DNA of 36,570 bases from Novosphingobium sp. (GTDB lineage Bacteria; Pseudomonadota; Alphaproteobacteria; Sphingomonadales; Sphingomonadaceae). Positions 9,809-17,843 of the stretch are shown here, in pieces. The notes under the pieces were generated by a model that was given only the letters and a program-made list of their open reading frames with translations, ran no database searches and was not told the DNA's origin. Position 1 is the stretch's first letter. Every line of letters begins with the position of its first letter. The DNA lies in assembly GCA_020848655.1 (NCBI GenBank), contig JADLHU010000181.1:1-36570 (forward strand), given 5' to 3'. The position numbers were made by a program, and so were the translations under genes.

Positions 9809-11097
9809 CGGATCAGCGTCCTTTCAAGCGCGTGAAGGTCTTGCGCGGCCTTCACGATGTCATGCGGGCGGCGCGCGGCACGCAGGCGCGCGGCGATGGT
9901 GGAAAACGCGATTGCATCGGGCTGGCGGGCGGCCAGCGCGCGGTCGATCGCCTCTTCGCTGGCGGCGGGATCGGCGCGGCGGGCCAGCGCCAGCGCGCGC
10001 ACCAGCCGCTCGCGCGCGGCGGCGGCGTATGGCCCCGTCACCAGATGCAGGCGACGGGTGCGGCGAATCAGCCCGGCGGCGTTGGCCACCAGTGCGCGCT
10101 TGCCGAAAGCGATCACGCGGTCGGGCGCCTTTGCCGGGCCGAAGCGCAGGAACGCCCGCCAGCCGACCACCAGCGCGGCCAGCAGCAGGCACAGCGTTGC
10201 CGCCAGGAACGGCGGGGTGAAGGCCAGCGTCAGCAGGTTGGCGCTGCGGCCGTGCCCGTTCAGCGTCAGGTCGAAGCTGACGGGCATCGCATTGTCGCCG
10301 CCGGTCGCTGCCCGGATCAGCGCCAGCGCCAGCATCGCGCGATCGCGGTCCGCCAGGCCGTAATTGTCCAGCAGGTCGGGTTCGGCCACCACGATGACCG
10401 GATGGATGTCCTCGTCCTCGCCGGCTCCGGGATCGACGCCGGCGGCATTGGCCAGCACGGGATAGTATCCCGCGTCATCGAGATAGCCCGCCAGCGTGCC
10501 GCCCGCGCCATCGCGCACCAGCGCGGCGATGCGGCCCGAGGACATGCTTTGCACCGCTTGCGGCGCTGCGAGCGTGCCGCTGCGCCCGCCGGCTGTCCAG
10601 CGGGCCTGGCCCGGACCCAGCGGCGCGAGGCGCAAGTCCAGCGGGCCGATTCGCGCGATACGATTCGCCCAATCGGGCGTCGCCGCGCCGGTCAGCCAGA
10701 CCCAGCCCGTGCGACTGCCCTTGCCGCTGGCCTTGGTGGCGCGCCACTTGGGCAGGACCAGCAGCGTCGGGCCTGCATAGCGGTGCCTTGCGATGGCGCT
10801 GTCGATGGCTTCGGGCTTGGCGTCGTGCGGCGGGGTCAGCACTAGCAGGCCGGGCGCCGTGAAGGCATCGTCGGCGCGGGTGCGGCGCACCGCGTGGCCG
10901 CGCCGTTCCAGCAGGCCAGCCAGCGCGGCATAGCCGTTCAGCCCCTTGCCGCCGGCATGGCCGCCGCCATCGTTGGTGGAGCCGCCGGTCATCCCCGCGC
11001 CGATCATCCATAGCAAGGCCACGAAGACCAGCGCGCCGAAGCCGACCAGCGCCAGCGCCGCGCGCGGCGAAAAGGGGCTGGCGCCGCCCGCGCTCAT
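9805..11097 (-). CDS. DUF4350 domain membrane protein
   Basis: A 430-residue protein. One membrane segment lies near the N-terminus ([22 protein letters not shown], residues about 13-34) and a second around residue 300 ([17 protein letters not shown]). Between them is a periplasmic domain opening with [22 protein letters not shown], the pattern of DUF4350, a family with a Rossmann-like fold similar to GATase1/ThuA domains; the family name is from memory. The last 120 residues are cytoplasmic and rich in Ala, Arg and Leu. ATGA overlaps join it to the DUF4129 gene before it and the MoxR gene after it. Function not established; the place in the operon says it works with MoxR. Confidence 0.8.
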
Positions 11098-11816
11098 GGA
11101 ACGGGTCCGGCGGCGCCGTGTTCCAGCCGTTCCAGCGCGAAGGCGGCATAGGCGGCGCGCGCGGCCTGCCAGTCCGCCGCATCGAGATCGCGCAAGGCAA
11201 ACAGGCTCCGCTCGACCCGGACGGCGATCTGCGAAAAGGCCTCGCGCGCGCGGCGCGGCAGCATCGGTAGCACGGCGATTTCGCGCGCGGTGCTGGCGGG
11301 CAGCAGCCAGTCGGGCCGGGCCTGGGCGATGTGATGCACGCTGCGCTGGAGCAGCAAGTGCGTGGCCTCGCCAAAGCGTCCGGCGGCGGCAAGCGTGTCG
11401 GCGTCTTCCAGCAGTGCCACGGCGGCGGCGCGATCGGGGGCCCATTCGGCCTCGGCTTCGGGGCGGGGCCGGGCGCGCCAGGCCAGCAGCGGCTGCACCA
11501 CCAGCCGCCACAGAACGAACATCGCGCCCAGCGCCGCCAGCGCGATCAGGATATTTTGAAACATCGGCCACGACAGGCCCAGCGCCTCGCCCAGCGGGCG
11601 CAGCAGGTTGGCCAGGCCTTTCAGCGCGGCTTCCAGCAGCTCACCCAGCGATTTCAGCCAGTGCGGCGGTTGGGGCGGCGTGGCGGGGGCAACGGGCGCG
11701 AACTGGATGTCGCCATCGCCGCGCAGCGCCTGCCAGTCCCGCGCGGCGTCCGCACTTGCGGTCGATCCCGCGATCCGCGCGCTCTCGCCGGCGATCTGTG
11801 CCCCCTGGGTCGTCAC
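11094..11816 (-). CDS. DUF4129 domain membrane protein
   Basis: A 240-residue protein with one central membrane helix (about residues 84-108, MFQNILIALAALGAMFVLW). The N-terminal part is probably periplasmic, while the C-terminal part carries the DUF4129 pattern AAAGRFGEATHLLLQRSVHHIA with conserved acidic and basic residues. The best start is GTG; there is no Met before the membrane helix. This is the first gene of the MoxR block; the next gene starts inside its stop codon (ATGA). A DUF4129-DUF4350-MoxR-DUF58 order is a known arrangement in alphaproteobacteria. The exact role is unknown. The start is the least sure part of the call. Confidence 0.8.
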   Translation of the reverse strand: MTTQGAQIAGESARIAGSTASADAARDWQALRGDGDIQFAPVAPATPPQPPHWLKSLGELLEAALKGLANLLRPLGEALGLSWPMFQNILIALAALGAMFVLWRLVVQPLLAWRARPRPEAEAEWAPDRAAAVALLEDADTLAAAGRFGEATHLLLQRSVHHIAQARPDWLLPASTAREIAVLPMLPRRAREAFSQIAVRVERSLFALRDLDAADWQAARAAYAAFALERLEHGAAGPVP

Positions 11817-11850
11817 CCGATCTTGGTGGCATGGCGGCGGGGCAAGGGCA

Positions 11851-11905
11851 AGCGTTCAGCCCGGAATCGTTCGGCCCGAATCGTCTGGCCCGAATCGTTC
11901 AGCCG
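11851..11905. repeat. 14-bp tandem repeat spanning the pheA stop codon
   Basis: Three direct copies of a 14-base unit near GAATCGTTCGGCCC lie at 11864-11877, 11878-11891 and 11892-11905, with a weaker 13-base copy before them. The copy at 11892-11905 contains the minus-strand stop codon of pheA (11899-11901). The period is not a multiple of three, so copy-number change would not keep a reading frame. Confidence 0.75.
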
Positions 11906-12792
11906 CGCGGGCGCGCCTGCCGGTACGTGCCCAGGATGCGCAGGTACTTGCAGTGGAACGCCAGCTCCTCGATCGCGCGATCGACGGCGGGATCGCCCGG
12001 CGCGCCCAGGATATCGGCATAGAACGTGGTCGCCGCGAAGCTCGCCCCCTTCTGGTAGCTTTCCAGCTTGGTCATGTTGACGCCGTTGGTGGCGAAGCCG
12101 CCCAGCGCCTTGTAGAGCGCGGCGGGCACGTTGCGCACTTCGAACACGAACGTGGTCATCGCCGGGCCGCCGGCCAGCGTCGCGGGATCGAGCGGGGTGC
12201 GTGCCAGCACCACGAAGCGCGTGGTGTTGTCGTTCGCATCCTCGACGTTTTCGGCCACCAGTTTCAGCCCGTAAAGCTCCGCGGCCAGGCGCGGCGCGAT
12301 GGCGCAGGCGCGCGGATCGCCCTGTTCGCGCACGAAAGCGGCGGCCCCGGCGGTATCGGCATAGGCCATCGGCACGATGCCGCGCTCGCGCAAGTAGTGG
12401 CGCGACTGGCCCAGCGCCTGGGGGTGGCTGTAGGCGGCGGTGAACGGCCCTTCGGTCAGCCCCATCAGCGCGTGGTGGATGGCCATGACATATTCGCCGA
12501 CGATGAACAGCCCGCTTTCGGGCAGCAGGAAGTGGATATCTGCGACCCGGCCGTGCTGCGAATTTTCGATCGGGATGATCGCGCGATCGGCCTTGCCTTC
12601 CTTCACCGCGTCCAGCGCGTCTTCAAAGCTGAAGCAGGGCAGGGGCAGGCAATCGGGCGCGTATTCCAGCGCGGCGCGGTGCGAATTGCAGCCTGGGGCG
12701 CCTTGCAGCGCCACGGCGCGCTCCGGCTGGGCGGCGGCGGCCTGTGACATCTGCTCGACCATGGCGAGCGCGGGTGCGGGAAAACTGTGCAT
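11899..12792 (-). CDS. pheA: Prephenate dehydratase
   Basis: A 297-residue monofunctional prephenate dehydratase, which turns prephenate into phenylpyruvate for phenylalanine synthesis. The catalytic domain runs from about residue 20 to 200, with VALQGAPGCNSHRAA at its start, the Thr-containing ADTAGAAAFV, and the TRF motif in NDNTTRFVVLAR. A regulatory ACT domain follows (about 210-285): GALYKALGGFATNGVNMTKLESYQKG, where the ESRP motif of classical enzymes is ESYQ, as usual in alphaproteobacteria. No chorismate mutase domain is fused. MHSFPAPAL was chosen as start because it fits the family's usual N-terminus; the open frame extends 32 codons upstream into the divergent promoter region. It faces away from the cytochrome c gene. 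Confidence 0.94.
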   Translation of the reverse strand: MHSFPAPALAMVEQMSQAAAAQPERAVALQGAPGCNSHRAALEYAPDCLPLPCFSFEDALDAVKEGKADRAIIPIENSQHGRVADIHFLLPESGLFIVGEYVMAIHHALMGLTEGPFTAAYSHPQALGQSRHYLRERGIVPMAYADTAGAAAFVREQGDPRACAIAPRLAAELYGLKLVAENVEDANDNTTRFVVLARTPLDPATLAGGPAMTTFVFEVRNVPAALYKALGGFATNGVNMTKLESYQKGASFAATTFYADILGAPGDPAVDRAIEELAFHCKYLRILGTYRQARPRG

Positions 12793-12837
12793 GATGGGGG
12801 GCGGATTACGCAGCAACGGCAAATCCCGCAATGGGCC

Positions 12838-12866
12838 TTGCGCTTGCGGGTTTGCGTCACTAGAGC
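12838..12866 (+). promoter_or_regulatory. Possible promoter for the membrane-anchored cytochrome c
   Basis: TTGCGC (12838-12843) and TAGAGC (12861-12866) are spaced by 17 bases, 40 bases before the cytochrome c start, in the gap between the divergent genes. The -10 form resembles that of the stronger tRNA-Gln promoter at 15691. This is inference from pattern only. Confidence 0.35.
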
Positions 12867-12905
12867 GACGCCCAAGGCCAGATACCATCCACGGGGCACT
12901 CTTCG

Positions 12906-13553
12906 ATGGACGACCGTTTCAATACAATCGCCGGCTGGGCGCTTTTCTCCGGCGTTGTCGCGCTGGGGCTTTCCAGCCTGAGCAGCCATTACTTCCAGGC
13001 GGACAAGCCGCACCGTCCGCACACGATGGGCTTCGAGATCGAAGGCGTCGTGTCGAGCGAGGGCGGCGCCAAGGAAGTGCCGATCGAAACGCTGCTTGCC
13101 AGCGCCGATCCGGCCAAGGGCGCAGCCGTGTTCAAGAAGTGCACGTCCTGCCATACGGACAACCAGGGCGGCGCCAACGGCATCGGCCCGAATCTTTATG
13201 GCGTGGTGGGCGAAGCGATCGCTTCGCCGCATCGGTCCTTCGCGTTCTCCGACGCGCTGAAGGGCGTGGGCGGCAACTGGGACTTCACCAAGCTGAACGA
13301 CTGGCTGCACAACCCCAAGAAGTTCGCGCCCGGCACCAAGATGACCTTCGCGGGTCTCAGCAATGCCGAAGATCGCGCCAACCTGATCGTCTATCTCAAC
13401 ACGCAAGGTTCGAACGTGCCGCTGCCGGCGGCACCGGCCGCCGATGCCGCCGCCGCCCCCTCGGGCGAGGCCAGCGCGGCAGCCTCGGGCGCGCCTGCCG
13501 CTGGCGCTTCGGAAGCGGCCGCGGCGGCTTCGGGCGAACCGGCCAAGAAGTAA
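12906..13553 (+). CDS. Membrane-anchored class I cytochrome c (CycM/c552-like)
   Basis: A 215-residue c-type cytochrome. Residues 8-27 form an uncleaved N-terminal anchor (IAGWALFSGVVALGLSSLSS), which holds the haem domain on the periplasmic face. The haem site is CTSCH (79-83) and the axial Met is M146 in PGTKMTFAGL. The layout is that of the membrane-bound cytochrome c552/CycM that carries electrons between the bc1 complex and terminal oxidases in alphaproteobacteria. The last 45 residues are a low-complexity Ala/Ser/Gly/Glu tail ending in AKK, beyond the haem domain. A terminator follows 24 bases after the stop, so it is a single-gene unit. Confidence 0.93.
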   Translation: MDDRFNTIAGWALFSGVVALGLSSLSSHYFQADKPHRPHTMGFEIEGVVSSEGGAKEVPIETLLASADPAKGAAVFKKCTSCHTDNQGGANGIGPNLYGVVGEAIASPHRSFAFSDALKGVGGNWDFTKLNDWLHNPKKFAPGTKMTFAGLSNAEDRANLIVYLNTQGSNVPLPAAPAADAAAAPSGEASAAASGAPAAGASEAAAAASGEPAKK

Positions 13554-13577
13554 GCTCTCCCGGCAACGGGCGAATCG

Positions 13578-13611
13578 AAGGGCGGGGCCGCGGCTCCGCC
13601 CTTTGTTTTTT
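13578..13611 (+). terminator. Rho-independent terminator after cytochrome c
   Basis: AAGGGCGGGGCC (13578-13589) pairs with GGCTCCGCCCTT (13592-13603), with one G-T wobble, followed by TGTTTTTT. It serves the plus-strand cytochrome gene. There is no matching T-run for the convergent rlmE gene. Confidence 0.9.
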
Positions 13612-13701
13612 GGGCAGGCGTTGTTGGGCTGGCAATTCGGGTTCGACCGAACGCGCCGGGGTGGGAATTGCCGGACATCGCCCGTTATTGCGACCCCGCC
13701 C

Positions 13702-14367
13702 TCAGCCCCGCTCCTTGAATCCTTGCGCGATCACGTACCATTCCGAAGAATCCTTGCGGCTGGCCGGCGGCTTGGCGTGCTTGACGGTGGCGAAGTGGCG
13801 CTTGAGCAGCGCCAGCAACTGCGTGTCCGTGCCCCCCGCCAGCACTTTGGCCACGAATGTGCCGCCCGGCGCCAGCGTGGCGATGGCGAAGTCCACCGCC
13901 GTTTCCACCAGCCCCATGGTGCGCAAGTGATCGGTCTGTTTGTGGCCCACGGTGTTCGCCGCCATGTCGGACAGGATCAGGTCGGGCGCGCCGTCCAGCG
14001 CTTCTTGCAGCGCGGCGGGGGCCTCGTCGGCCATGAAGTCCATCTGGTAGATGGTCACGCCCTCGATCGGGTCGGTCGGTAAAAGGTCTATGCCCACGAC
14101 CGCCGCCTTGGGGCAGCGCTGGCGCACCACCTGGCTCCATCCGCCCGGCGCGATGCCCAGGTCCACCGCGCGGGTCACGTGCTTCAGCAGGCCGAACTTC
14201 TCGTCCAGTTCGATCAGCTTGTAGGCGGCGCGGCTGCGGAAGCCTTCGGCTTTGGCCTTCTTCACATAAGGATCGTTGATCTGGCGCGAAAGCCAGCGGT
14301 TGGAACTGGCGGTGCGCCCCCGGCCGGTGCGCAGCCGCTCGCCCGGATCGCGGCCCGAACGGCTCAT
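13702..14367 (-). CDS. rlmE: 23S rRNA (uridine-2'-O)-methyltransferase
   Basis: RlmE (FtsJ/RrmJ) uses S-adenosylmethionine to methylate the 2'-O of U2552 in the A-loop of 23S rRNA, a late step of large-subunit assembly. The 221 residues match the family's size. The K-D-K-E catalytic set is complete: K50 (RAAYKL), D134 (LSDMAANTVGHKQTDH), K174 (FVAKVL) and E209 (SSEWY). The SAM-binding loop is VDLGIAPGGWSQVV (about 68-81). The first 25 residues are an Arg-rich extension. The ATG lies within the stop of the ppx gene (ATGA overlap), so the two are co-translated. It converges on the cytochrome c gene. Confidence 0.96.
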   Translation of the reverse strand: MSRSGRDPGERLRTGRGRTASSNRWLSRQINDPYVKKAKAEGFRSRAAYKLIELDEKFGLLKHVTRAVDLGIAPGGWSQVVRQRCPKAAVVGIDLLPTDPIEGVTIYQMDFMADEAPAALQEALDGAPDLILSDMAANTVGHKQTDHLRTMGLVETAVDFAIATLAPGGTFVAKVLAGGTDTQLLALLKRHFATVKHAKPPASRKDSSEWYVIAQGFKERG

Positions 14368-15578
14368 GACGGGTCTCGCCGCGTGCGGCGCAGTTCGGCG
14401 CGCGCGCGTTCGCCTTCGCCGGTGGCGGCGATCAGGCTGCGCAGGATGCCTTCGCGGATGCCGCGATCGGCCACGCCCAGCCGGTCCGCCGGCCACAGGT
14501 CGAGAATCGCTTCCAGGATCGCGCAGCCGGCCACCACCAGGTCGGCGCGCTCGCGCCCGATGCAGGGCACTTCGCGCCGCTGGTCGAGCGACAGGCCCGA
14601 CAGGTAGCTGCTGATCGCGCGCATCGAATCGGCGGGCACGATCAGCCCGTCCACCGCGCGCCGATCATATTGCGGCAGATCGAGGTGCAGGCTGGCCAGC
14701 GTCGTCACCGTGCCGCTGGTGCCCAGCAAGCGCAGCGGCCCGACCGGGGCCAGTTGCGCGCGCATGCGCCCGGCGCGCTCGGCGAAGGTGGCGAAGCTGT
14801 CGCTCACCATTTCGCGCATGCGGACATAGCGCGCCGCGCGCGATGCGGCGTCCGGGCCTTCATCGCCGCAGGTCTCGGTCAGCGAGACGACGCCCCAGGG
14901 CACGCTCTGCCAGTCGAGGATGCGCGGCACGGTATCGGTGTTCTCGATCAGCACCAGTTCGGTCGATCCGCCGCCGATATCGAAGATCATCGCCGGTCCG
15001 TGGCCGGGTTCCAGCAGGATGTGGCACCCCAGCACGGCCAGGCGGGCTTCCTCCTGGGCGCTGATGATGTCGAGCGCGATGCCCGTTTCCTGTCTCACGC
15101 GTTCGATGAATTCGGCTCCGTTCTCGGCGCGGCGGCAGGCCTCTGTGGCGACCGAGCGGGCAAGGTAGACGTTGCGGCGTTTCAGCTTGTCGGCGCAGAT
15201 CGTCAATGCGGAAAGCGCGCGGTCCATCGCGGTGCGGCTGAGCTGGCCCGTCTGCGCCAGGCCCTCGCCCAGGCGCACGACGCGGCTGAAGGCATCGACG
15301 ACGATGAAATTCTCCCCGGCGGGGCGCGCAATCAGCAGGCGGCAGTTGTTGGTGCCCAGATCGATCGCGGCATAGGATTGCCGATGAATCCCGGCACGCC
15401 GCCACTCGGCCTCGCCATTTTTCTGGATAAGGCCAGCGTTCTGGATGAGATCGCCGGGCGGCGCGGAAGCAGGCGCCGGAGACGTTGCGTCGCGTGCCTC
15501 TGCATCGCGCTTTTCCCGCTTCGCGTCTCTACCGCCATAGGCCTCCGTGCGCGTTGCCGGCGGAGCTTTTTCCGCCAT
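14364..15578 (-). CDS. Ppx/GppA family phosphatase (exopolyphosphatase-like)
   Basis: A 404-residue member of the sugar kinase/Hsp70/actin fold superfamily. Phosphate 1 motif is YAAIDLGTNNCRLLIA (about 69-84) and phosphate 2 is MIFDIGGGSTELVLIE. These mark enzymes that hydrolyse polyphosphate or pppGpp; which of the two is preferred cannot be read from sequence. The protein has only the N-terminal two domains, about the short length of many alphaproteobacterial members, and lacks the C-terminal HD-like part of E. coli Ppx. It opens with about 66 polar, probably disordered residues. It is the first gene of an rlmE-containing operon, joined by ATGA. Confidence 0.9.
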   Translation of the reverse strand: MAEKAPPATRTEAYGGRDAKREKRDAEARDATSPAPASAPPGDLIQNAGLIQKNGEAEWRRAGIHRQSYAAIDLGTNNCRLLIARPAGENFIVVDAFSRVVRLGEGLAQTGQLSRTAMDRALSALTICADKLKRRNVYLARSVATEACRRAENGAEFIERVRQETGIALDIISAQEEARLAVLGCHILLEPGHGPAMIFDIGGGSTELVLIENTDTVPRILDWQSVPWGVVSLTETCGDEGPDAASRAARYVRMREMVSDSFATFAERAGRMRAQLAPVGPLRLLGTSGTVTTLASLHLDLPQYDRRAVDGLIVPADSMRAISSYLSGLSLDQRREVPCIGRERADLVVAGCAILEAILDLWPADRLGVADRGIREGILRSLIAATGEGERARAELRRTRRDPS

Positions 15579-15667
15579 GTCGATGCACTCTTTATCGTTA
15601 TCCCGCCGTGTGGCGAGTACCTGAACGCGATGCTAGCCGTCCCGGCGCGAACCGGCAAGTCTACGTC

Positions 15668-15696
15668 TTGACGCGGCGGTTCGAGGCCACTAGAGG
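15668..15696 (+). promoter_or_regulatory. Promoter of tRNA-Gln
   Basis: TTGACG (15668-15673), 17 bases, TAGAGG (15691-15696). The predicted transcript start near 15703 is six bases ahead of the mature tRNA 5' end. Spacing and position fit a strong sigma-70 type promoter. Confidence 0.7.
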
Positions 15697-15708
15697 CGGC
15701 CTCCTCGT

Positions 15709-15782
15709 TGCCCCTTCGTCTAATGGTAAGACTACGGACTCTGACTCCGTCAATCGAGGTTCGAATCCTCGGGGGGCATCCA
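15709..15782 (+). tRNA. tRNA-Gln (anticodon CUG)
   Basis: The full cloverleaf can be drawn. Acceptor stem TGCCCCT pairs with GGGGGCA; the D-arm has TAATGGTAA; the anticodon stem ACGGA/TCCGT holds the loop CTCTGAC with anticodon CTG; the T-arm is CGAGG-TTCGAAT-CCTCG. The discriminator base is T at 15779 and the CCA end is encoded (15780-15782). CAG is a major Gln codon in high-GC genomes. The UUG isoacceptor is not in the window. No integrase or direct repeat of the 3' end is seen nearby. Confidence 0.96.
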
Positions 15783-15886
15783 CTTCCTTCTCGTCGCGCT
15801 GCTTCCCCTTGCCGGGGCCGCCGTTTCGCCTGTAGCGCGCAAGCGGCGGGTTGACGCTGCGGGCGGGCTGCTGCCACGGTGGCGGC

Positions 15887-16762
15887 ATGACTGAAGAAGA
15901 AAAGAAACTCACGCGCCGCCGCTTCTACAAGGCCGAACAGGAAGCCTCTTTCGAAGCCGCGCGGCCCCACGATACCCCCCAGACGCAAAGCCCGTCGTAC
16001 CGGCTGGCCTTCCGCGACACCGATTTCCTGCTGCGCGAGGAACTGCGCCCCGTCCGCTTCCAGCTTGAACTGCTCAAGACCGAGATGCTGATGGAAGAGG
16101 CCGACATCGGATCGACGCTGGTGATCTATGGTTCGGCGCGCATTCCCGCGCCCGACCAGTGCGAGGCGGCGCTCAACACCGCGACCACGCCCGAACGCAA
16201 GGCCGTGGTCGAGCGGCTGGTCGCCAAGTCGCGCTATTACGACGAGGCGCGCAAGCTGGCCCGCACCGCCAGCGAATGCGCGATCGTGGAAAAGGGCATG
16301 CGCCAGTTCGTCGTCTGTTCGGGCGGCGGGCCTTCGATCATGGAAGCGGCGAATCGCGGCGCGGCCGATGCCGGCGCCGATTCGATCGGGCTGAACATCG
16401 TGCTGCCGCACGAACAGGCGCCCAACACGTTCGTCACGCCCGAATTGTCGTTCCAGTTCCACTACTTCGCGCTGCGCAAGATGCACTTCCTGCTGCGCGC
16501 CCGCGCGGTGGCGGTGTTCCCCGGCGGCTTCGGCACGCTCGACGAATTCATGGAACTGCTGACCCTGATCCAGACCGGCAAGATGAAGCCGCTGCCGGTG
16601 CTGCTGTTCGGCAAGGACTACTGGTCGCGCGTGATCAACTTCGCGGCGATGGCCGAGGAAGGCGTGATCAACGAAGTCGACCTGGGGCTGTTCCACTGGG
16701 TGGAAACCGCCGAGGAAGGCTGGTCGAAGATCGTGGAATTCTACGATCTGGATTGCGGCTAG
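15887..16762 (+). CDS. LOG family protein (nucleotide phosphoribohydrolase-like)
   Basis: A 291-residue Rossmann-fold protein of the LOG/TIGR00730 group, often mislabelled lysine decarboxylase. Members remove the base from nucleoside 5'-monophosphates. The catalytic PGGFGTLDE motif is at 212-220, with the nucleotide-binding YGSARIP (81-87) and GGGPSIMEAANRGA (147-160) before it. The 70-residue polar N-terminus makes it longer than plant LOG proteins, as in the longer bacterial form. The substrate is not certain. The chosen ATG follows GGCGGC with no good ribosome binding site. The stop TAG (16760-16762) lies in the terminal repeat of the MITE-like element that follows. Confidence 0.88.
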   Translation: MTEEEKKLTRRRFYKAEQEASFEAARPHDTPQTQSPSYRLAFRDTDFLLREELRPVRFQLELLKTEMLMEEADIGSTLVIYGSARIPAPDQCEAALNTATTPERKAVVERLVAKSRYYDEARKLARTASECAIVEKGMRQFVVCSGGGPSIMEAANRGAADAGADSIGLNIVLPHEQAPNTFVTPELSFQFHYFALRKMHFLLRARAVAVFPGGFGTLDEFMELLTLIQTGKMKPLPVLLFGKDYWSRVINFAAMAEEGVINEVDLGLFHWVETAEEGWSKIVEFYDLDCG

Positions 16763-16865
16763 AGTGATTTCGAGCCGGATGGAATCATCTGGCGGCTCGG
16801 AAATCACGTAAAAACAAGGATCTATAGCGCAGCTTTTGATGCAATCGAGAGCGGGCGCACTCTAG
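16759..16865. repeat. MITE/REP-like element, 107 bp, two hairpins inside 8-bp terminal repeats
   Basis: CTAGAGTG (16759-16766) and CACTCTAG (16858-16865) are perfect inverted ends. Inside is a long hairpin: GTGATTTCGAGCCG (16764-16777) pairs with CGGCTCGGAAATCAC (16793-16807) with one bulged base, topped by a GATG/CATC stem. After the linker TAAAAACAAGGA comes a second stem, GCTTTTGAT with ATCGAGAGC (two G-U pairs). The element is lower in GC than its surroundings and fills the gap between the LOG gene and thiD. It codes for nothing. The type is similar to CTAG-ended intergenic repeats I recall in alphaproteobacteria; not searched. The first hairpin may also terminate LOG transcription. Confidence 0.65.
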
Positions 16866-16869
16866 GCGC

Positions 16870-17619
16870 TCAGCGCACCGCCTGATGGCCCAGCGGGCCA
16901 TGCCCCGCGCCAAAGCCCGGCGCGGCGGCCAGCGCGGCGCGCACGAAGCCGCGCGCATCGGCCACCGCGTCGGCCAGCGCAAACCCTTGCCCCAGCCGCG
17001 TGGCGATGGCGCTCGACAGCGTGCAGCCCGTGCCATGGGTGTGGCGCGTGTGGATGCGCGGGGCCTGCCAGACCAGCGCATCATGGCCCGGCATGACCAG
17101 CCGGTCCTGCACCACATCGCCGGGCGCGTCGCCGCCCTTGGCGAGATAGGCCACGCGCCGCGCCGCCATCGCCGCATCGCCGCCCAGCGCGATCAATTCG
17201 GGCACGTTGGGCGTGGTCAGCGTGGCCAGCGCCATCAGCCGTTCGAAGCCGGTGATCGTCGCCGCATCGGCCAGCGCGGCGCCGCTGGTGGCGATCATCA
17301 CCGGATCGAACACCACCGGCACGCCCAGCGCTTCCAGCCGGTCCGCCACCACCATGGCGATTTCGGGCGATCCCAGCATGCCGATCTTCACCGCGTCCAC
17401 GCCGATATCGGCGGTGCAGGCATCGATCTGCGCGGCGACCATCCCGGCCGAAAGCGCCTCCACCCGGGTCACGCCCAAGGTGTTTTGCGCGGTGATCGCG
17501 GTGATCGCGGTCATCGCATAGCCGCCCAGCATGGCGATCGTCTTGATGTCGGCCTGGATGCCGGCGCCGCCCGAACTGTCGGACCCGGCGATGGAAAGGA
17601 TGCGGGCGGGGGCCGCCAT
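16870..17619 (-). CDS. thiD: Hydroxymethylpyrimidine/phosphomethylpyrimidine kinase
   Basis: ThiD phosphorylates HMP and then HMP-P to HMP-PP for thiamine synthesis, in the cytoplasm. The 249 residues have the ribokinase-like fold: the substrate motif AGSDSSGGAGIQAD (11-24), VFDPVMIATSG in the centre, and the ATP/anion-hole motif HTHGTGCTLSSAIA near residue 205, with the usual GTGC form. The ATG overlaps by one base with the stop of the small DUF1272 gene (TGATG). A much longer upstream frame exists but would run through that gene. Together with glmM it forms a three-gene set. Confidence 0.95.
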   Translation of the reverse strand: MAAPARILSIAGSDSSGGAGIQADIKTIAMLGGYAMTAITAITAQNTLGVTRVEALSAGMVAAQIDACTADIGVDAVKIGMLGSPEIAMVVADRLEALGVPVVFDPVMIATSGAALADAATITGFERLMALATLTTPNVPELIALGGDAAMAARRVAYLAKGGDAPGDVVQDRLVMPGHDALVWQAPRIHTRHTHGTGCTLSSAIATRLGQGFALADAVADARGFVRAALAAAPGFGAGHGPLGHQAVR

Positions 17620-17843
17620 CAGCCCCGGAACTTGCGTTCGGTTGCCGGCGGGGCCTTGGCCTGAAGCGCCTTGCTGCGCGTCGGGCGGTCCATCAGTTCG
17701 CCGCCGCAATTGGGGCAGCGATCGTCCAGCGCGTCGGCGCATTCGGCGCAGAACGTGCATTCGAACGAGCAGATGAACGCGCCGGGCGCCGCGGCGGGCA
17801 GGTCGGCGCCGCAGCGTTCGCAATCGGGGCGCATTTCCAGCAT
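17619..17843 (-). CDS. DUF1272 zinc-ribbon-like small protein, 74 aa
   Basis: A small Cys-rich protein. Eight Cys are placed as CxxC at 8/11, then C25, C29, C32, C35 (ICSFECTFCAEC) and C43/C46 (CPNC), which could bind two zinc ions. [16 protein letters not shown] and ICSFECTFC match DUF1272 as I know it. No function is known. The protein is flanked by one-base TGATG overlaps with glmM upstream and thiD downstream, so all three are translated as one unit. The C-terminal 20 residues are basic and probably flexible. Confidence 0.88.
   Translation of the reverse strand: MLEMRPDCERCGADLPAAAPGAFICSFECTFCAECADALDDRCPNCGGELMDRPTRSKALQAKAPPATERKFRG

Noticed and set aside
15709..15782. tRNA-Gln as an integration site
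   Set aside because: No integrase, no repeat of the tRNA 3' end and no composition change beside it.
15851..15886. Promoter with TTGACG giving a leaderless LOG mRNA
   Set aside because: The matching -10 (CCACGG) is too poor to support.
15332..16807. 491-aa minus-strand frame over the LOG gene, tRNA-Gln and ppx start
   Set aside because: It would read through the tRNA and the MITE-like element; no domain.
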